A DNA stretch of 64,000 nucleotides from Ignavibacteria bacterium (GCA_025612375.1 JAAXKN010000002.1:62001-126000); one strand, 5' to 3'; counted from the stretch's first letter, positions 43,545-53,124 are shown. Numbers and translations: made by a program. The notes: a model not told the origin generated them from the sequence alone.

Positions 43545-43577
43545 AAGGCAGAGGTTCTTTCCAGGACTTCTGCCTTT
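43545..43577 (+). terminator. Terminator of the truncated T9SS locus
   Basis: Stem AAGGCAGAGGTTC with GGACTTCTGCCTT (two G-T pairs) and a short T-run (TTTATC). Its core GGCAGA/TCTGCC is also that of the terminator at 11277-11314 behind the intact homologue, supporting duplication of the whole locus. Confidence 0.75.
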
Positions 43578-43672
43578 ATCTTGTGCAATTCAATATTGCA
43601 CCTTCATAAAACATCTGCTGCGATTTTTCGATTAAACAACCATCAACGAACCTGACACACTTATCTCAGCAT

Positions 43673-44377
43673 CTAAAAATGAAATAGCCCGATGTCTTCA
43701 TATTTAATGTGCCTGGGCTGCTTTAAGAGAAACATTACGGTTGAAGCCAGGTCTTCGGTCTGAAGCACTCCGGGAAGGATGTCTTTTTTATCCTTTGGCG
43801 CCGGTACCTGTACCAGCGCCGGGCAGAGGCAGTTGACGTGCACGCCGAAGTCCCTTACTTCTGTCTGCAGGGCCTCGGAAAACCCCATAATGCCGAATTT
43901 TGAGGCGCAGTAGGGGGCGGCCTGGGGGTAGCCGTGCTTGCCTGCCTGCGAAGATATGTTTATGATGTAACCGCTTTTCTGCTTTTTCATTAACGGCAAA
44001 ACTTCCTTTGTCATAAGAAAAGTGCCTTTAAGGTTCGTATCAAGGACCAGGTCCCACTCCTCTTCCGGGCAGTCGATTACATACTTATCCACCCCAAGGC
44101 CTGAATTATTGACAAGAATATCAACCGTTCCGAAAAGATCCTTTGTAAATTTAACGGCACGGGCGATGTCGCTTTGTTTTCTTACGTCACAGGCTACATA
44201 AGCTGCTTTCCCCTTGCTGAGGCCATTGAGTTCTTCTGTGGTATTATTAAGCACGTCTTCTCGTCTGGATGCAATAACGACGTTAATCCCCTCCTGCACG
44301 CATGCCGAAGCAATTGCCTTTCCTATACCGCTTCCGCCTCCGGTTATAAGCGCGGTTTTTCCTGCGAGTTCAGTCAT
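43673..44377 (-). CDS. Short-chain dehydrogenase/reductase
   Basis: 234 residues, a classical SDR. Cofactor motif TGGGSGIGKA, structural motif NNSG (NNAG variant), catalytic Ser in INISSQAG and the Tyr-Lys motif YCASK. The Arg pair after beta-2 (ASRREDV) suggests NADP(H). The substrate is unknown; sequence style is close to 3-oxoacyl-ACP reductase-like enzymes. It lies 12 bases downstream of a PAP2 phosphatase gene on the same strand, probably one operon. Confidence 0.92.
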   Translation of the reverse strand: MTELAGKTALITGGGSGIGKAIASACVQEGINVVIASRREDVLNNTTEELNGLSKGKAAYVACDVRKQSDIARAVKFTKDLFGTVDILVNNSGLGVDKYVIDCPEEEWDLVLDTNLKGTFLMTKEVLPLMKKQKSGYIINISSQAGKHGYPQAAPYCASKFGIMGFSEALQTEVRDFGVHVNCLCPALVQVPAPKDKKDILPGVLQTEDLASTVMFLLKQPRHIKYEDIGLFHF

Positions 44378-44389
44378 TTTCCCTGTCCT

Positions 44390-44971
44390 TTATTTTGCGT
44401 CTTCAGTTAATGTTTTATTATATCTTTCTTTAATGTAACTATCAAGCCTTAATGCCGCCAGGGAGAATATGTAGCCCAAAGCGCTCCCGATTATGGCGCC
44501 TCCAATTATATCCGACGGGTAATGGCGGCCTACGTAGACTCTGGATAAAGCAACCAGGAATGCCGAAATAAAAAGGACCCATTTTAGGTTCGGGTATATC
44601 CTGTAGAAGAAAACTGCCGCGGCAAAATTGTTTACGGCGTGTGAGGATGGGAAGGAATAGGACCCAGAACATTCAATGAGCTTCCTCGCATCGGGTAGAG
44701 CGTTGCAGGGGCGGATGCGTGCAACCCAGTGCTTTATAAAAAAGCTGCTCAGCTGGTCCGATGCCGCAATGAGCACCAGGGCTCCCACGGCCGCGATCTT
44801 GCCAGTCCTGCCTCCTTTTACAAAGGCGATTCCCAAAAGTATAAGATAAGCTATATACCAGTGGTTGACGTCCGTTATAAAAACAAAAAAACGGTCGAAT
44901 GCCGGATTGGCAATGCTGTGATTGAAAAAATAAAAAACGGCTAAGTCTATGGAGTATAAAAATTCTGTCAT
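44390..44971 (-). CDS. PAP2-family membrane phosphatase
   Basis: 193 residues with about five or six membrane helices. All three PAP2 motifs are intact: KHWVARIRP (K-x6-RP), SFPSSHAV (SGH-type, here SSH) and SRVYVGRHYPSDI (SR-x5-H-x3-D). Likely acts on undecaprenyl-diphosphate, phosphatidylglycerol-phosphate or phosphatidic acid in the inner membrane; the substrate cannot be set. Contrasts with the two tandem PAP2-like proteins near 57 kb that lack the motif arginines. Same operon as the SDR. Confidence 0.9.
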   Translation of the reverse strand: MTEFLYSIDLAVFYFFNHSIANPAFDRFFVFITDVNHWYIAYLILLGIAFVKGGRTGKIAAVGALVLIAASDQLSSFFIKHWVARIRPCNALPDARKLIECSGSYSFPSSHAVNNFAAAVFFYRIYPNLKWVLFISAFLVALSRVYVGRHYPSDIIGGAIIGSALGYIFSLAALRLDSYIKERYNKTLTEDAK

Positions 44972-45129
44972 GTCAGTTGATGATAATTTACACGGAAATA
45001 TATGATTATTATGGATATTTTCCCACAGCGCCCGATTATTGTATTATGCACTTTTACAAAAATTTCTTAACTTGCCGTCAATTATTTTTATGTGACAGCT
45101 CGTTGAGAAGCAAAAGGAGAGTAAACGCT

Positions 45130-45990
45130 GTGGAAGAAACAGTTTTCGATCTGAAAAAAAAGCTGGCTGAAAAGGAACAGGAAATAAAAAGGCTTATAGA
45201 GGAATTGGAAAAATCCAATCAGGCGGCTTCGGAGGCTGAACAGGCAAGTGAAGCCAAAAGCCGTTTCCTTGCGAGCATGAGCCATGAGATCCGTACGCCA
45301 ATGAACGGGGTGCTGGGATTTCTGGAGCTTATGGAACAGGAAGTCTATGAAAGTAAAGAGGAGCTGAAGGGTTTTATAAGCAAGGCGCGTTCGGCTGCTG
45401 AATCTCTTCTGGACATAATAAACAACATCCTTGACATTTCCAAGATTGAAGCAGGCAGAATGGAACTGGAGACGGTGGACTTTTCTTTGAGGGAAGTGCT
45501 GGAGGAAACAGTTTCCATGGTCTACGCGCTGGCCAATGAAAAGGGGCTGGTAATAAACTGCCATCTTGCAAGCGACGTTCCCCTCATACTGCTTGGCGAC
45601 CCGGTAAGGCTGCGCCAGGTGTTTTCAAACCTGATCGGAAATGCAATAAAGTTTACAAACCGCGGTGAAATTGAGGTTATTGTTGAGCTGAAGGAAATTA
45701 CCGACTCAACGGCAGTTATTCTTTCTACAATTAAAGATGAAGGAATGGGGATACCGAAGGAAAAAACGGACCTTCTCTTTAAGCCTTACGCACAGATTTC
45801 AAACACATATACAAGAACCCATTCCGGAACGGGCCTGGGGCTCAGGATCTGCAAGGAGTTCATCAATATGATGGGAGGTGAAATCTGGGTGGAAAGTGAA
45901 GAAGGCAAGGGGAGCAGTTTCTTCTTTACTGCAAAGCTTAAGATAAATGAGAATTCCCCGGACTGGCCGGGGAAATCAATTAAAAATTAA
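45130..45990 (+). CDS. Soluble histidine kinase (HisKA-HATPase)
   Basis: 286 residues from GTG 45130, which has AAGGAG 11 bases upstream; the frame is open back to an ATG at 44977, but that extension (MMIIYTEIYDYYGYFPTA) lacks a ribosome site and resembles no domain. A short coiled coil (FDLKKKLAEKEQEIKRLIEE) leads into the H-box MSHEIRTPMNG, then N-box NLIGNAIKFTN, G1 IKDEGMGIP and G2 HSGTGLGLRI. It has no input domain, so it is likely controlled by a partner protein through the coiled coil. No response regulator is adjacent. Confidence 0.88.
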   Translation: MEETVFDLKKKLAEKEQEIKRLIEELEKSNQAASEAEQASEAKSRFLASMSHEIRTPMNGVLGFLELMEQEVYESKEELKGFISKARSAAESLLDIINNILDISKIEAGRMELETVDFSLREVLEETVSMVYALANEKGLVINCHLASDVPLILLGDPVRLRQVFSNLIGNAIKFTNRGEIEVIVELKEITDSTAVILSTIKDEGMGIPKEKTDLLFKPYAQISNTYTRTHSGTGLGLRICKEFINMMGGEIWVESEEGKGSSFFFTAKLKINENSPDWPGKSIKN

Positions 45991-46004
45991 AAAGTAAGGA
46001 AAGA

Positions 46005-46034
46005 GAGATGAGCATATTAAGATTTGCTCATCTC
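46005..46034. terminator. Hairpin at the convergent kinase/rocD junction
   Basis: Stem GAGATGAGCA / TGCTCATCTC with a 10-base loop. It includes the last codons and stop of rocD. On the - strand it is followed by TCTTTCCTTACTTTTTAATT, a T-rich tail. Confidence 0.55.
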
Positions 46035-47264
46035 GAGGATCGACTTTTTAATTATATCCACAGATTCCATAATCTGCTCTTTTGTAATAACCAAAGGAGG
46101 GGCAAAGCGGATTATGTGCTGATGGGTAGGCTTTGCAAGCAGTCCGTTATCCCTCATTTTAAGGCATACGTCCCAGGCTTCCTTACCATTCATAGGTTTT
46201 ATAACAATCGCATTTAAGAGTCCCTTGCCGCGTACGAGTTCAATCATATCGCTTGGGATCTTTCTGATTTCTTCCCTGAAAAGTTCTCCCAGTTCAGAGG
46301 CTCTCTGGGCCAGGTTTTCATCTTTTACAACTTTCAGAGAGGCTATTGCGACTTTTGCCGCCAGCGGGTTGCCGCCGAAGGTGGAGCCATGCTCGCCGGG
46401 CTTAATTGTAAGCATAATGTCGTCATCGGCCAGAACGGCTGAGATAGGCATAGTGCCGCCTGAGAGCGCCTTGCCAAGGATCAGAACGTCGGGCCTTACA
46501 TTTTCATGGTCGCACGCCAGAAGCCTTCCGGTTCTTGCAATGCCGGTCTGGACTTCATCTGCAATAAAAAGGACGTTTTTCTCTTTGCAGAGCCTGTAGG
46601 CCTCTGAGAGGTAGCCTTCATCGGGCACAAAGACGCCGGCTTCACCCTGAATAGGCTCAACGAGGAATCCCGCCACATTCGGGTCCCCGAGCGCGGTTTT
46701 AAGTGCGTTAAGGTCATTGTAAGGTATTTTTATGAATCCCGGAGTATATGGGCCGAAACCCTTGTAAGAGTCGGGGTCGGTGGACATTGAGATAATTGTG
46801 ATAGTCCTGCCGTGAAAGTTTCCTTCGCAGACTATAATTTTGGCTTCATTTTCCTTAATCCCCTTTTTGTCGTATGCCCATCTGCGGCAAAGCTTCAAGG
46901 CTGTCTCATCGGCTTCGGCTCCTGAATTCATAGGAAGCACCTTGTCGTATCCGAAGTATTCAGTTATATATTTTTCATATTCACCGAGGCAGTTATTAAA
47001 AAACGCCCTTGAGGTAAGGGTAAGGGTCTTTGCCTGCTCTGTAAGAGCTTCAATGATCTTCGGATGGCAGTGTCCCTGGTTGACAGCCGAATAAGCAGAA
47101 AGGAAATCATAATATCTTTTGCCTTCGACATCCCACAAATACACACCTTCACCGCGCTGAAGAACAACAGGAAGCGGATGATAATTATGAGCACCGTACT
47201 TTTCTTCCAGTTCCATATAATCCTGCGAGGTCATATCTGCCTGAACTAAATCTCTTGGAGCCAT
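46017..47264 (-). CDS. rocD: Ornithine aminotransferase
   Basis: 415 residues, fold type I class-III aminotransferase. Diagnostic segments include [61 protein letters not shown] and the PLP lysine in [10 protein letters not shown] (Lys265). It converts ornithine and 2-oxoglutarate to glutamate-5-semialdehyde and glutamate in arginine/proline metabolism. The match in length and motifs to OAT rather than acetylornithine aminotransferase is good. Monocistronic, convergent with the kinase gene. Confidence 0.93.
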   Translation of the reverse strand: MAPRDLVQADMTSQDYMELEEKYGAHNYHPLPVVLQRGEGVYLWDVEGKRYYDFLSAYSAVNQGHCHPKIIEALTEQAKTLTLTSRAFFNNCLGEYEKYITEYFGYDKVLPMNSGAEADETALKLCRRWAYDKKGIKENEAKIIVCEGNFHGRTITIISMSTDPDSYKGFGPYTPGFIKIPYNDLNALKTALGDPNVAGFLVEPIQGEAGVFVPDEGYLSEAYRLCKEKNVLFIADEVQTGIARTGRLLACDHENVRPDVLILGKALSGGTMPISAVLADDDIMLTIKPGEHGSTFGGNPLAAKVAIASLKVVKDENLAQRASELGELFREEIRKIPSDMIELVRGKGLLNAIVIKPMNGKEAWDVCLKMRDNGLLAKPTHQHIIRFAPPLVITKEQIMESVDIIKKSILEMSKS

Positions 47265-47529
47265 AAAAAACCTTCAATTTGTGTATAATTATTTTGTTTC
47301 TTTGTAAATTTATAAAAAATCATCTTCATTTCCGAGTGATTATTAGGTAATTCCCCCTTTCTAAAGAAGCTGTTTTATCTTGTTTATACAATCAGGTTTT
47401 AATAATTTGCAAAAGTAAAAAATTGAGCGGAAGGCTAATTCCGGGTACCTTGCAGCAGGTAATTCTTGCGGATTTTGATAAAACAGGCCAAGGGACAGAA
47501 AAATTATTGTACAATTAACAGGAAAACAG

Positions 47530-48372
47530 ATGAAACTAAAATACGCTACTGTATTACTCATATCAGCTCTTAACTTCATTCCTACTTCAAACGTTCTTCC
47601 CTGGGGGGACAAAGGCCACAAGCTTACGGCTTCAAAAGCATTTGAATGCCTGCCAAGTGAGCTCTCGTTTATGCTGCGATGGAAAAAAGACATTGTGGAG
47701 CATGCACCCGACCCTGATCACAGGAAAAAAGGAGACAAGACGGAAGCTCCGAAGCACTTTATAGATATAGACTATTACCAGGAATTCCAGAAAGGGACTC
47801 TTATTCTTAATCAGGATTCGCTGAAAAGCAAGTATGGCGAGAAGGTTTTCCTGGAGCAGGGGATTCTTCCATGGGCTACAGAGGCGACACTTGAAAATTT
47901 AACCAAAGCTTTCAGGCAGATGGATACAAGCGCAATTAAGCTCTACGCTTCGGATCTCGCGCACTATGTGGCCGACGGATTTCAGCCCCAGCACGCAACG
48001 GTAAATTACGACGGGAAGCTTACAGGGCAGAAAGGGATCCATTTCCGCTATGAAATAACGATGCTTGACAGCAATCTGACCGAGCTGGAAAAGGAAGTAA
48101 GGCCTGAGGATGCATACTTTGTAAGTGAACCTGAAAAATATATATTTTCTTATATAGACGGCGCGGACATGTATGCCGAGACCATACTTTCTGCCGACAG
48201 GTTTGCCTTTAAGGCCTCGGGTGAAAAGTATGACGGCAATTATTACAAGCTGATGTGGTTCAGGACCAAACACATGACCGTTCAGCAGATTGATTCAGCC
48301 GCCCGCGCTCTTGCTTCACTTTACTACACTGCATGGGTTAACGCCGGAAAACCGGTTGCACACAATAATTAA
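47530..48372 (+). CDS. Secreted S1/P1-nuclease-like (zinc-dependent) protein
   Basis: 280 residues with a signal peptide (ATVLLISALNFIPTSNVLP). The mature end begins with the tryptophan characteristic of S1/P1 nucleases and zinc phospholipase C (WGDKGHKL), whose N-terminus is a metal ligand. Further ligands are seen in EHAPDPDHRK, HFIDID, LAHYVADGFQPQHA and GIHFRYE. Likely hydrolyses nucleic acids or phosphodiesters outside the cytoplasm. No T9SS domain. The next gene, 20 bases downstream, is a paralogue with a T9SS domain, so one operon. Confidence 0.85.
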   Translation: MKLKYATVLLISALNFIPTSNVLPWGDKGHKLTASKAFECLPSELSFMLRWKKDIVEHAPDPDHRKKGDKTEAPKHFIDIDYYQEFQKGTLILNQDSLKSKYGEKVFLEQGILPWATEATLENLTKAFRQMDTSAIKLYASDLAHYVADGFQPQHATVNYDGKLTGQKGIHFRYEITMLDSNLTELEKEVRPEDAYFVSEPEKYIFSYIDGADMYAETILSADRFAFKASGEKYDGNYYKLMWFRTKHMTVQQIDSAARALASLYYTAWVNAGKPVAHNN

Positions 48373-48392
48373 CCCATAGAAAAAGTGAGTAT

Positions 48393-49508
48393 ATGAATAA
48401 AATCAAGAAATTTTTAGCCGTTACCTGTTCCCTGGCCTTTTTAACGGGCTGGGGAGGCGCGGGCCACAGCAAGATAAACTATAATACCGTCCTTTATTTC
48501 CCGAAAGAGATCTCGCAGTTTAATTCCTGGAATACAATCCTTCAGCAGCATGCCTCGGATGCCGATAACAGGAAAGGTTCCGATCCTACTGAAAGCAAAA
48601 AGCATTTTATTGATATTGACAGCTACAGTGAGTTCAACTCAACGGGCAGAATACCGGAAGATTACCAGACAATGGTAAGAACTTACGGCTCTTCTTATGT
48701 GGATGCACAGGGAACACTTCCCTGGGCGACTGTTACTGCGGTCGATTCACTGAAAAGCGCATTCCAAAGAAAAGACTGGGCAAAGGCTCAGCTCTTTGCA
48801 GCAGACTTAGGTCACTACGTGGGTGACGGGCATATGCCTCTGCATATTACAAAAGATTACAACGGAAGAAACGGTACACAAAAAGGCATACATGGCCGGT
48901 ACGATGACATAGCCAAATATCTCCCGGATCAGATAGTGTTCCTGCCGGATACAGCGCAATATGTAGGTGATGTTTCAAGGTTTGTTTTTGATTATCTGTA
49001 TGCAAACAACCGCTACGTGGATTCAGTCTATTATGCCGATAGTATAGCAATAAAGAAAACCAACGGGCAGGCAAACAGCGCCTATTACAATTACTTCTGG
49101 GAGAATGGTAAAGGCTACACAAATATGCTCTTTAACAGAGCGGCCAAAAGTCTGGCTAGTCTGATCTACACGGCCTGGGTTAACGCAGGCAAGCCGCAGT
49201 TGAGCAGCACGCTTGTTGAAAAGGAGAATAACGCCCCTGAGAGTTTTGAGCTCATGCAGAACTACCCGAATCCCTTTAATCCTGAGACTGTTATTAAGTA
49301 CCGCATTAATACCCCGGGACACGTGAGGCTAAGCCTTTTTAACGTGCTGGGAAAAGAAGTTGCCACACTTTTTGAGGGTGAGAGGCCCTCGGGAGAATTC
49401 AGTTTGAAAGTAAATGCCAATAGTCTTAATATTGAAAGCGGAATTTATTTCTACAGACTTGAGGCCGGAAGCCTTATTGAGACGAGAAAAATGACTGTTC
49501 TTAAATAG
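48393..49508 (+). CDS. S1/P1-nuclease-like protein with T9SS sorting domain
   Basis: 371 residues. Signal peptide (FLAVTCSLAFLTG) followed by WGGAGHSKINYN, the S1/P1-type N-terminal Trp and metal His. Other probable zinc ligands are in QHASDADNRK, HFIDID, LGHYVGDGHMPLH and GIHGRYD. The C-terminal ~80 residues are a T9SS sorting domain (MQNYPNPFNPETV). Paralogue of the preceding gene but with a surface-export tail, so the pair could act on both sides of the outer membrane (inference). The substrate (DNA, RNA or phospholipid) is not determined. Confidence 0.87.
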   Translation: MNKIKKFLAVTCSLAFLTGWGGAGHSKINYNTVLYFPKEISQFNSWNTILQQHASDADNRKGSDPTESKKHFIDIDSYSEFNSTGRIPEDYQTMVRTYGSSYVDAQGTLPWATVTAVDSLKSAFQRKDWAKAQLFAADLGHYVGDGHMPLHITKDYNGRNGTQKGIHGRYDDIAKYLPDQIVFLPDTAQYVGDVSRFVFDYLYANNRYVDSVYYADSIAIKKTNGQANSAYYNYFWENGKGYTNMLFNRAAKSLASLIYTAWVNAGKPQLSSTLVEKENNAPESFELMQNYPNPFNPETVIKYRINTPGHVRLSLFNVLGKEVATLFEGERPSGEFSLKVNANSLNIESGIYFYRLEAGSLIETRKMTVLK

Positions 49509-49556
49509 ATATATAACATTCTTAACGCTTAAAAGTATTCTGTTAAAAGGAAAAGT

Positions 49557-52340
49557 ATGAAAGTTAAACTTATACTGTTTGCCATTTTTATTTTTGCGCA
49601 GACCCTGGCCGCTCAGGTTGTGACACTCTATCCATCCTTTGCCACTGAAAATGATTCGATCAGGGTTGTATTTAATATTCAGCAGGCCACAAGAAAAGAC
49701 CTGGTTGGATACACGGGTGATGTTTATACGCATACCGGTGTAACAGTAGGAACATCGAGATGGCAGCACGTTATCGGAACCTGGGGCAGTAATACCACAC
49801 AGCCAAAATTAAAAAGAATAGGTGTGGACCAGTATGAACTTGTAATCGGAAAGCCGCACGATTTCTACAAAGCCGGTTCTTCGGAAAAAATTACGGAGCT
49901 GGACTTTGTTCTCAGGAGTGCCGAAACCACGAACGGGACCTGGAAACAGACAGAAGACATATTTATCAAACTTTTTGAGCCTGGGCTGAGTCTGACCATT
50001 CTTTCCCCGAAACAGTTCCCAGTGTTTCTTATGCCGGGTGAATCCGCAGACATAAAGGCCTCAGCCTCAAAGGCTTCAACAAAAACCGTGTTCGTAAATA
50101 ATGTGCAGCTATTCCAGACCTCAAATGATACTTTAGTATACAGCTATAAGCCGGCAGATACGGGAAAGAAAACCGTCAAAATTGTGGCTCAGGACGCTCA
50201 GGGAGGCACAAAGGCGGATTCTTTTTATATTTATGCCAATTCTTCAGTTGTACAGCAGGAGCTTCCAGCCGGTGTGAAAGACGGCATTAACTATATAGAT
50301 GCAAATACCGTTACGCTTGTTCTTTATGCGCCGTATAAGAAGTTTGTCTATGTTACGGGTGATTTTAACAACTGGGATATAGATCCGGCATATTACATGA
50401 AACGCACCTCCGACGGTAAAAGATTCTGGGTTACAATCCCGAACCTGGCTTCCGGGAATGAATATGCATTCCAGTACTACGTGGACGGGCAGCTTAAGAT
50501 TGCGGATCCTTATACCGATAAAGTGCTCGACCCATGGAATGATAAATATATTACTTCCGATATCTACCCCAATCTTAAAGCTTATCCGACAGGCAAGGGG
50601 GACAATGTCGTTTCTGTGCTACAGACCGCCCAGACCGCTTTCAACTGGACTGCTGCGGGCTATAAGCGTCCTGACAAGGAAAACCTGGTAATATATGAGC
50701 TCCTGGTAAGGGATTTTGTTTCAACACACAGCTTTAAGACTCTGAGCGATACCATAAGCTATTTTAAGCGCCTTGGTGTTAACGCTATTGAACTTATGCC
50801 TGTCTCGGAATTTGAGGGCAATGAAAGCTGGGGATATAACCCAAGTTTTTACTTTGCTCCCGACAAATACTACGGGCCAAAAGATGAATTTAAGAAATTT
50901 GTTGATGTGTGCCACGCTAACGGCATAGCTGTTATAATGGATATTGTCCTTAACCACAGCTTCGGCACTAACCCGATGGTAAGGCTTTACTGGGATGATA
51001 CAAAAAGCGCCCCGTCAGCTCTTAACCCCTGGTTTAACCAGGTATCTCCAAACACAGCTTATTCATGGGGCTATGATTTTAATCATGAAAGCCAGGCGAC
51101 AAAGGATTTTGTTGACCGTGTGACATCGTACTGGATTAGCGAATACAAAATTGACGGCTACAGGTTCGATTTTACAAAGGGTTTTACAAACACTCCCGGC
51201 GACGGCTCGGCTTATGATTTATCGCGCATTACAATCTTAAAGCGCATGGCTGACAAGATCTGGACTGTGGACCCTTCGGCTTACGTCATACTGGAGCACT
51301 TTACAGACAACAACGAGGAAAAAACGCTCACTGACTACGGTATGATGATATGGGGCAACTTAAATAACAATTACATGCAGGCTTCAATGGGATACCTCCA
51401 GAATTCGGATTTATCCTGGGGCTCGTACAAAAACAGGGGCTGGTCAAAGCCGGGTCTTGTCACATACATGGAAAGTCATGACGAGCAAAGGTTAATGTAT
51501 AAGAATGTAAACTTCGGCGCTCAGTCGGGCAGCTATAACGTTAAGGATACAAGCCAGGCCCTGAACCGTGTGAAGCTTGCTTCTGCATTCTTCTTTACTA
51601 TTCCGGGGCCCAAGATGATCTGGCAGTTTGAAGAGCTTGGCTACGACTATAGTATTGACTTTAATTCCAGAGTGGGCAACAAGCCTATACGCTGGGATTA
51701 CCTGAAGCAGCCCAGGCGTGAAAAGCTATTTAAGGTAATGCAGGCCCTGATCAGTCTGAAAACAAATTATCCGGCATTCAAGAGCAGCAACTACTCAGTG
51801 TCGCTAAGTGACCTGGTAAAGAGGATAACGATCAGTGATCCATCGATGAATGTGGCAGTTATTGGAAACTTTGACGTTATAACAAGGAGTTCCAGCATTG
51901 CATTTCCAACTACAGGAACTTACTATGATTACTTTACCGGCCTCGGCATTGAGGTTACAAATACGCAGACGCCGGTTGAACTTCAGGCGGGTGAATTCCA
52001 TATTTACACGAGCCAGAAGCTCCCTCTTCCCGAGAAGGACATTCTGAATACAGTAAACGATAAGGGTGCCAGGATAGAAAGCTACGGACTGGAGCAGAAT
52101 TATCCAAACCCTTTTAACCCGTCCACGCTCATCAGTTATGAACTTGCCAGGGACTCAAGAGTTTCGCTGAAGGTTTACGACATAATGGGGCGTGAGGTTG
52201 CAGCGCTCGTAGACGGATTCCAGAGCAAGGGTAAATACAGCAGGGAGTTCACGGGGAAGAATCTTTCAAGCGGGATTTACTTTTATGAATTAAGGGCAGA
52301 CAATTTTACCGCAATCCGCAAGATGATGCTTCTCAAGTAG
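49557..52340 (+). CDS. Secreted GH13 alpha-amylase-family enzyme with T9SS domain
   Basis: 927 residues with signal peptide (LILFAIFIFAQTLAAQ). Order: N-terminal beta domains (~20-230), a CBM48-like module (~250-330; FVYVTGDFNNWDI), the GH13 barrel (~375-800) and a T9SS domain (LEQNYPNPFNPSTL). GH13 regions: I DIVLNHSFG, II YRFDFTKG (nucleophile Asp538), III VILEHFTD (acid/base Glu580), IV ESHDEQR (Asp642). Likely cleaves alpha-glucans such as starch or glycogen at the cell surface; exact specificity is open. It lies 48 bases after the S1/P1 nuclease pair and may belong to that operon. Confidence 0.92.
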   Translation: MKVKLILFAIFIFAQTLAAQVVTLYPSFATENDSIRVVFNIQQATRKDLVGYTGDVYTHTGVTVGTSRWQHVIGTWGSNTTQPKLKRIGVDQYELVIGKPHDFYKAGSSEKITELDFVLRSAETTNGTWKQTEDIFIKLFEPGLSLTILSPKQFPVFLMPGESADIKASASKASTKTVFVNNVQLFQTSNDTLVYSYKPADTGKKTVKIVAQDAQGGTKADSFYIYANSSVVQQELPAGVKDGINYIDANTVTLVLYAPYKKFVYVTGDFNNWDIDPAYYMKRTSDGKRFWVTIPNLASGNEYAFQYYVDGQLKIADPYTDKVLDPWNDKYITSDIYPNLKAYPTGKGDNVVSVLQTAQTAFNWTAAGYKRPDKENLVIYELLVRDFVSTHSFKTLSDTISYFKRLGVNAIELMPVSEFEGNESWGYNPSFYFAPDKYYGPKDEFKKFVDVCHANGIAVIMDIVLNHSFGTNPMVRLYWDDTKSAPSALNPWFNQVSPNTAYSWGYDFNHESQATKDFVDRVTSYWISEYKIDGYRFDFTKGFTNTPGDGSAYDLSRITILKRMADKIWTVDPSAYVILEHFTDNNEEKTLTDYGMMIWGNLNNNYMQASMGYLQNSDLSWGSYKNRGWSKPGLVTYMESHDEQRLMYKNVNFGAQSGSYNVKDTSQALNRVKLASAFFFTIPGPKMIWQFEELGYDYSIDFNSRVGNKPIRWDYLKQPRREKLFKVMQALISLKTNYPAFKSSNYSVSLSDLVKRITISDPSMNVAVIGNFDVITRSSSIAFPTTGTYYDYFTGLGIEVTNTQTPVELQAGEFHIYTSQKLPLPEKDILNTVNDKGARIESYGLEQNYPNPFNPSTLISYELARDSRVSLKVYDIMGREVAALVDGFQSKGKYSREFTGKNLSSGIYFYELRADNFTAIRKMMLLK

Positions 52341-52436
52341 CACACACCCAAATAAATTTTACAAAAAACGGGCGCCCGTAAAAAGACGCCTTTTTTTGTA
52401 TCCGGTTGAAATGGTACCAAAATTTCCGGCCGGGCT

Positions 52437-52560
52437 GTAACAGATATAAAACCGCTACGCGGTTTATTTGGGGGGTGATATTTTACCCAGGGTTACGGCA
52501 TTCCCTCCGGGAATTTGTAACCCTGGGCTACAGATATGAAACCGCTATCGCGGTTTTTTT
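52437..52560. repeat. Compound palindromic dispersed repeat, copy B
   Basis: Same layout as 26639-26728: GTAACAGATATAAAACCGC-TAC-GCGGTTT, then a middle palindrome, then ACAGATATG with hairpin AAACCGC-TATC-GCGGTTT. The middle part here is larger: an 11-bp stem CCCAGGGTTAC / GTAACCCTGGG (52486-52496 with 52517-52527) enclosing an inner hairpin ATTCCC/GGGAAT. The final hairpin is followed by seven T. It lies 96 bases after a T9SS gene. Confidence 0.87.
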
Positions 52561-52667
52561 CTCTATAAACCTTGAACTTTGAATCTGGGACCTTGCACCC
52601 CTCTTCCCTCCCTTTCAGTTTAACGTAAAATATATTATGTTTTTATAATAATAGCGGGGAATGCGTT

Positions 52668-53117
52668 ATGAAGGAATATTTTATTAAACTCTTCAGATAT
52701 AACGAATGGGCAAATAACCAGGTGCTTGAGTCCTTTATTCAGCTGGCGGATAACCAGGACGAGGTAGTACGGCTTTTCAGCCATATTATTTCCGCCCAGA
52801 AAATCTGGCTCGACAGGGTTCAGAATAATAAGACTATCTACGAGGTCTGGGACAACTTTTCTGTTGAGGGGTGCATAAAGATATCTAAGGAAAGCTCTTC
52901 GGATTGGCTTAAATTCCTGGAGAATCTTCCGGAAGAAGGCTTCTCTGAAAAGATTTCCTATGTGAATTCCAAAGGGGAAGCTTACCAGAATACGATTGAG
53001 GACATAATGGCCCACGTCATTAACCACTCCACCTACCACCGTGCCCAGATTGCAATGCTGCTTAGGAAAGCTGAGGCCGTTCCGCCGGTTACGGATTATG
53101 TGTTTTATAGAAGATGA
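52668..53117 (+). CDS. DinB-family protein
   Basis: 149 residues, a four-helix bundle of the DinB/YfiT type. Seen are the N-terminal LFRYNEWANNQVLE, a metal His in RLFSHIISAQKIW and the C-terminal HVINHSTYHRAQIAMLL with the His pair that completes the metal site. Members are metal-dependent thiol transferases or of unknown function. Start ATG has a weak purine-rich ribosome site (GCGGGGAATG). Monocistronic. Confidence 0.9.
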   Translation: MKEYFIKLFRYNEWANNQVLESFIQLADNQDEVVRLFSHIISAQKIWLDRVQNNKTIYEVWDNFSVEGCIKISKESSSDWLKFLENLPEEGFSEKISYVNSKGEAYQNTIEDIMAHVINHSTYHRAQIAMLLRKAEAVPPVTDYVFYRR

Positions 53118-53124
53118 AAGGCAG

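Noticed and set aside
44977-45129. N-terminal extension of the histidine kinase
   Set aside because: The extra 51 codons lack a ribosome site and domain-like sequence; a GTG with AAGGAG upstream at 45130 is the better start.
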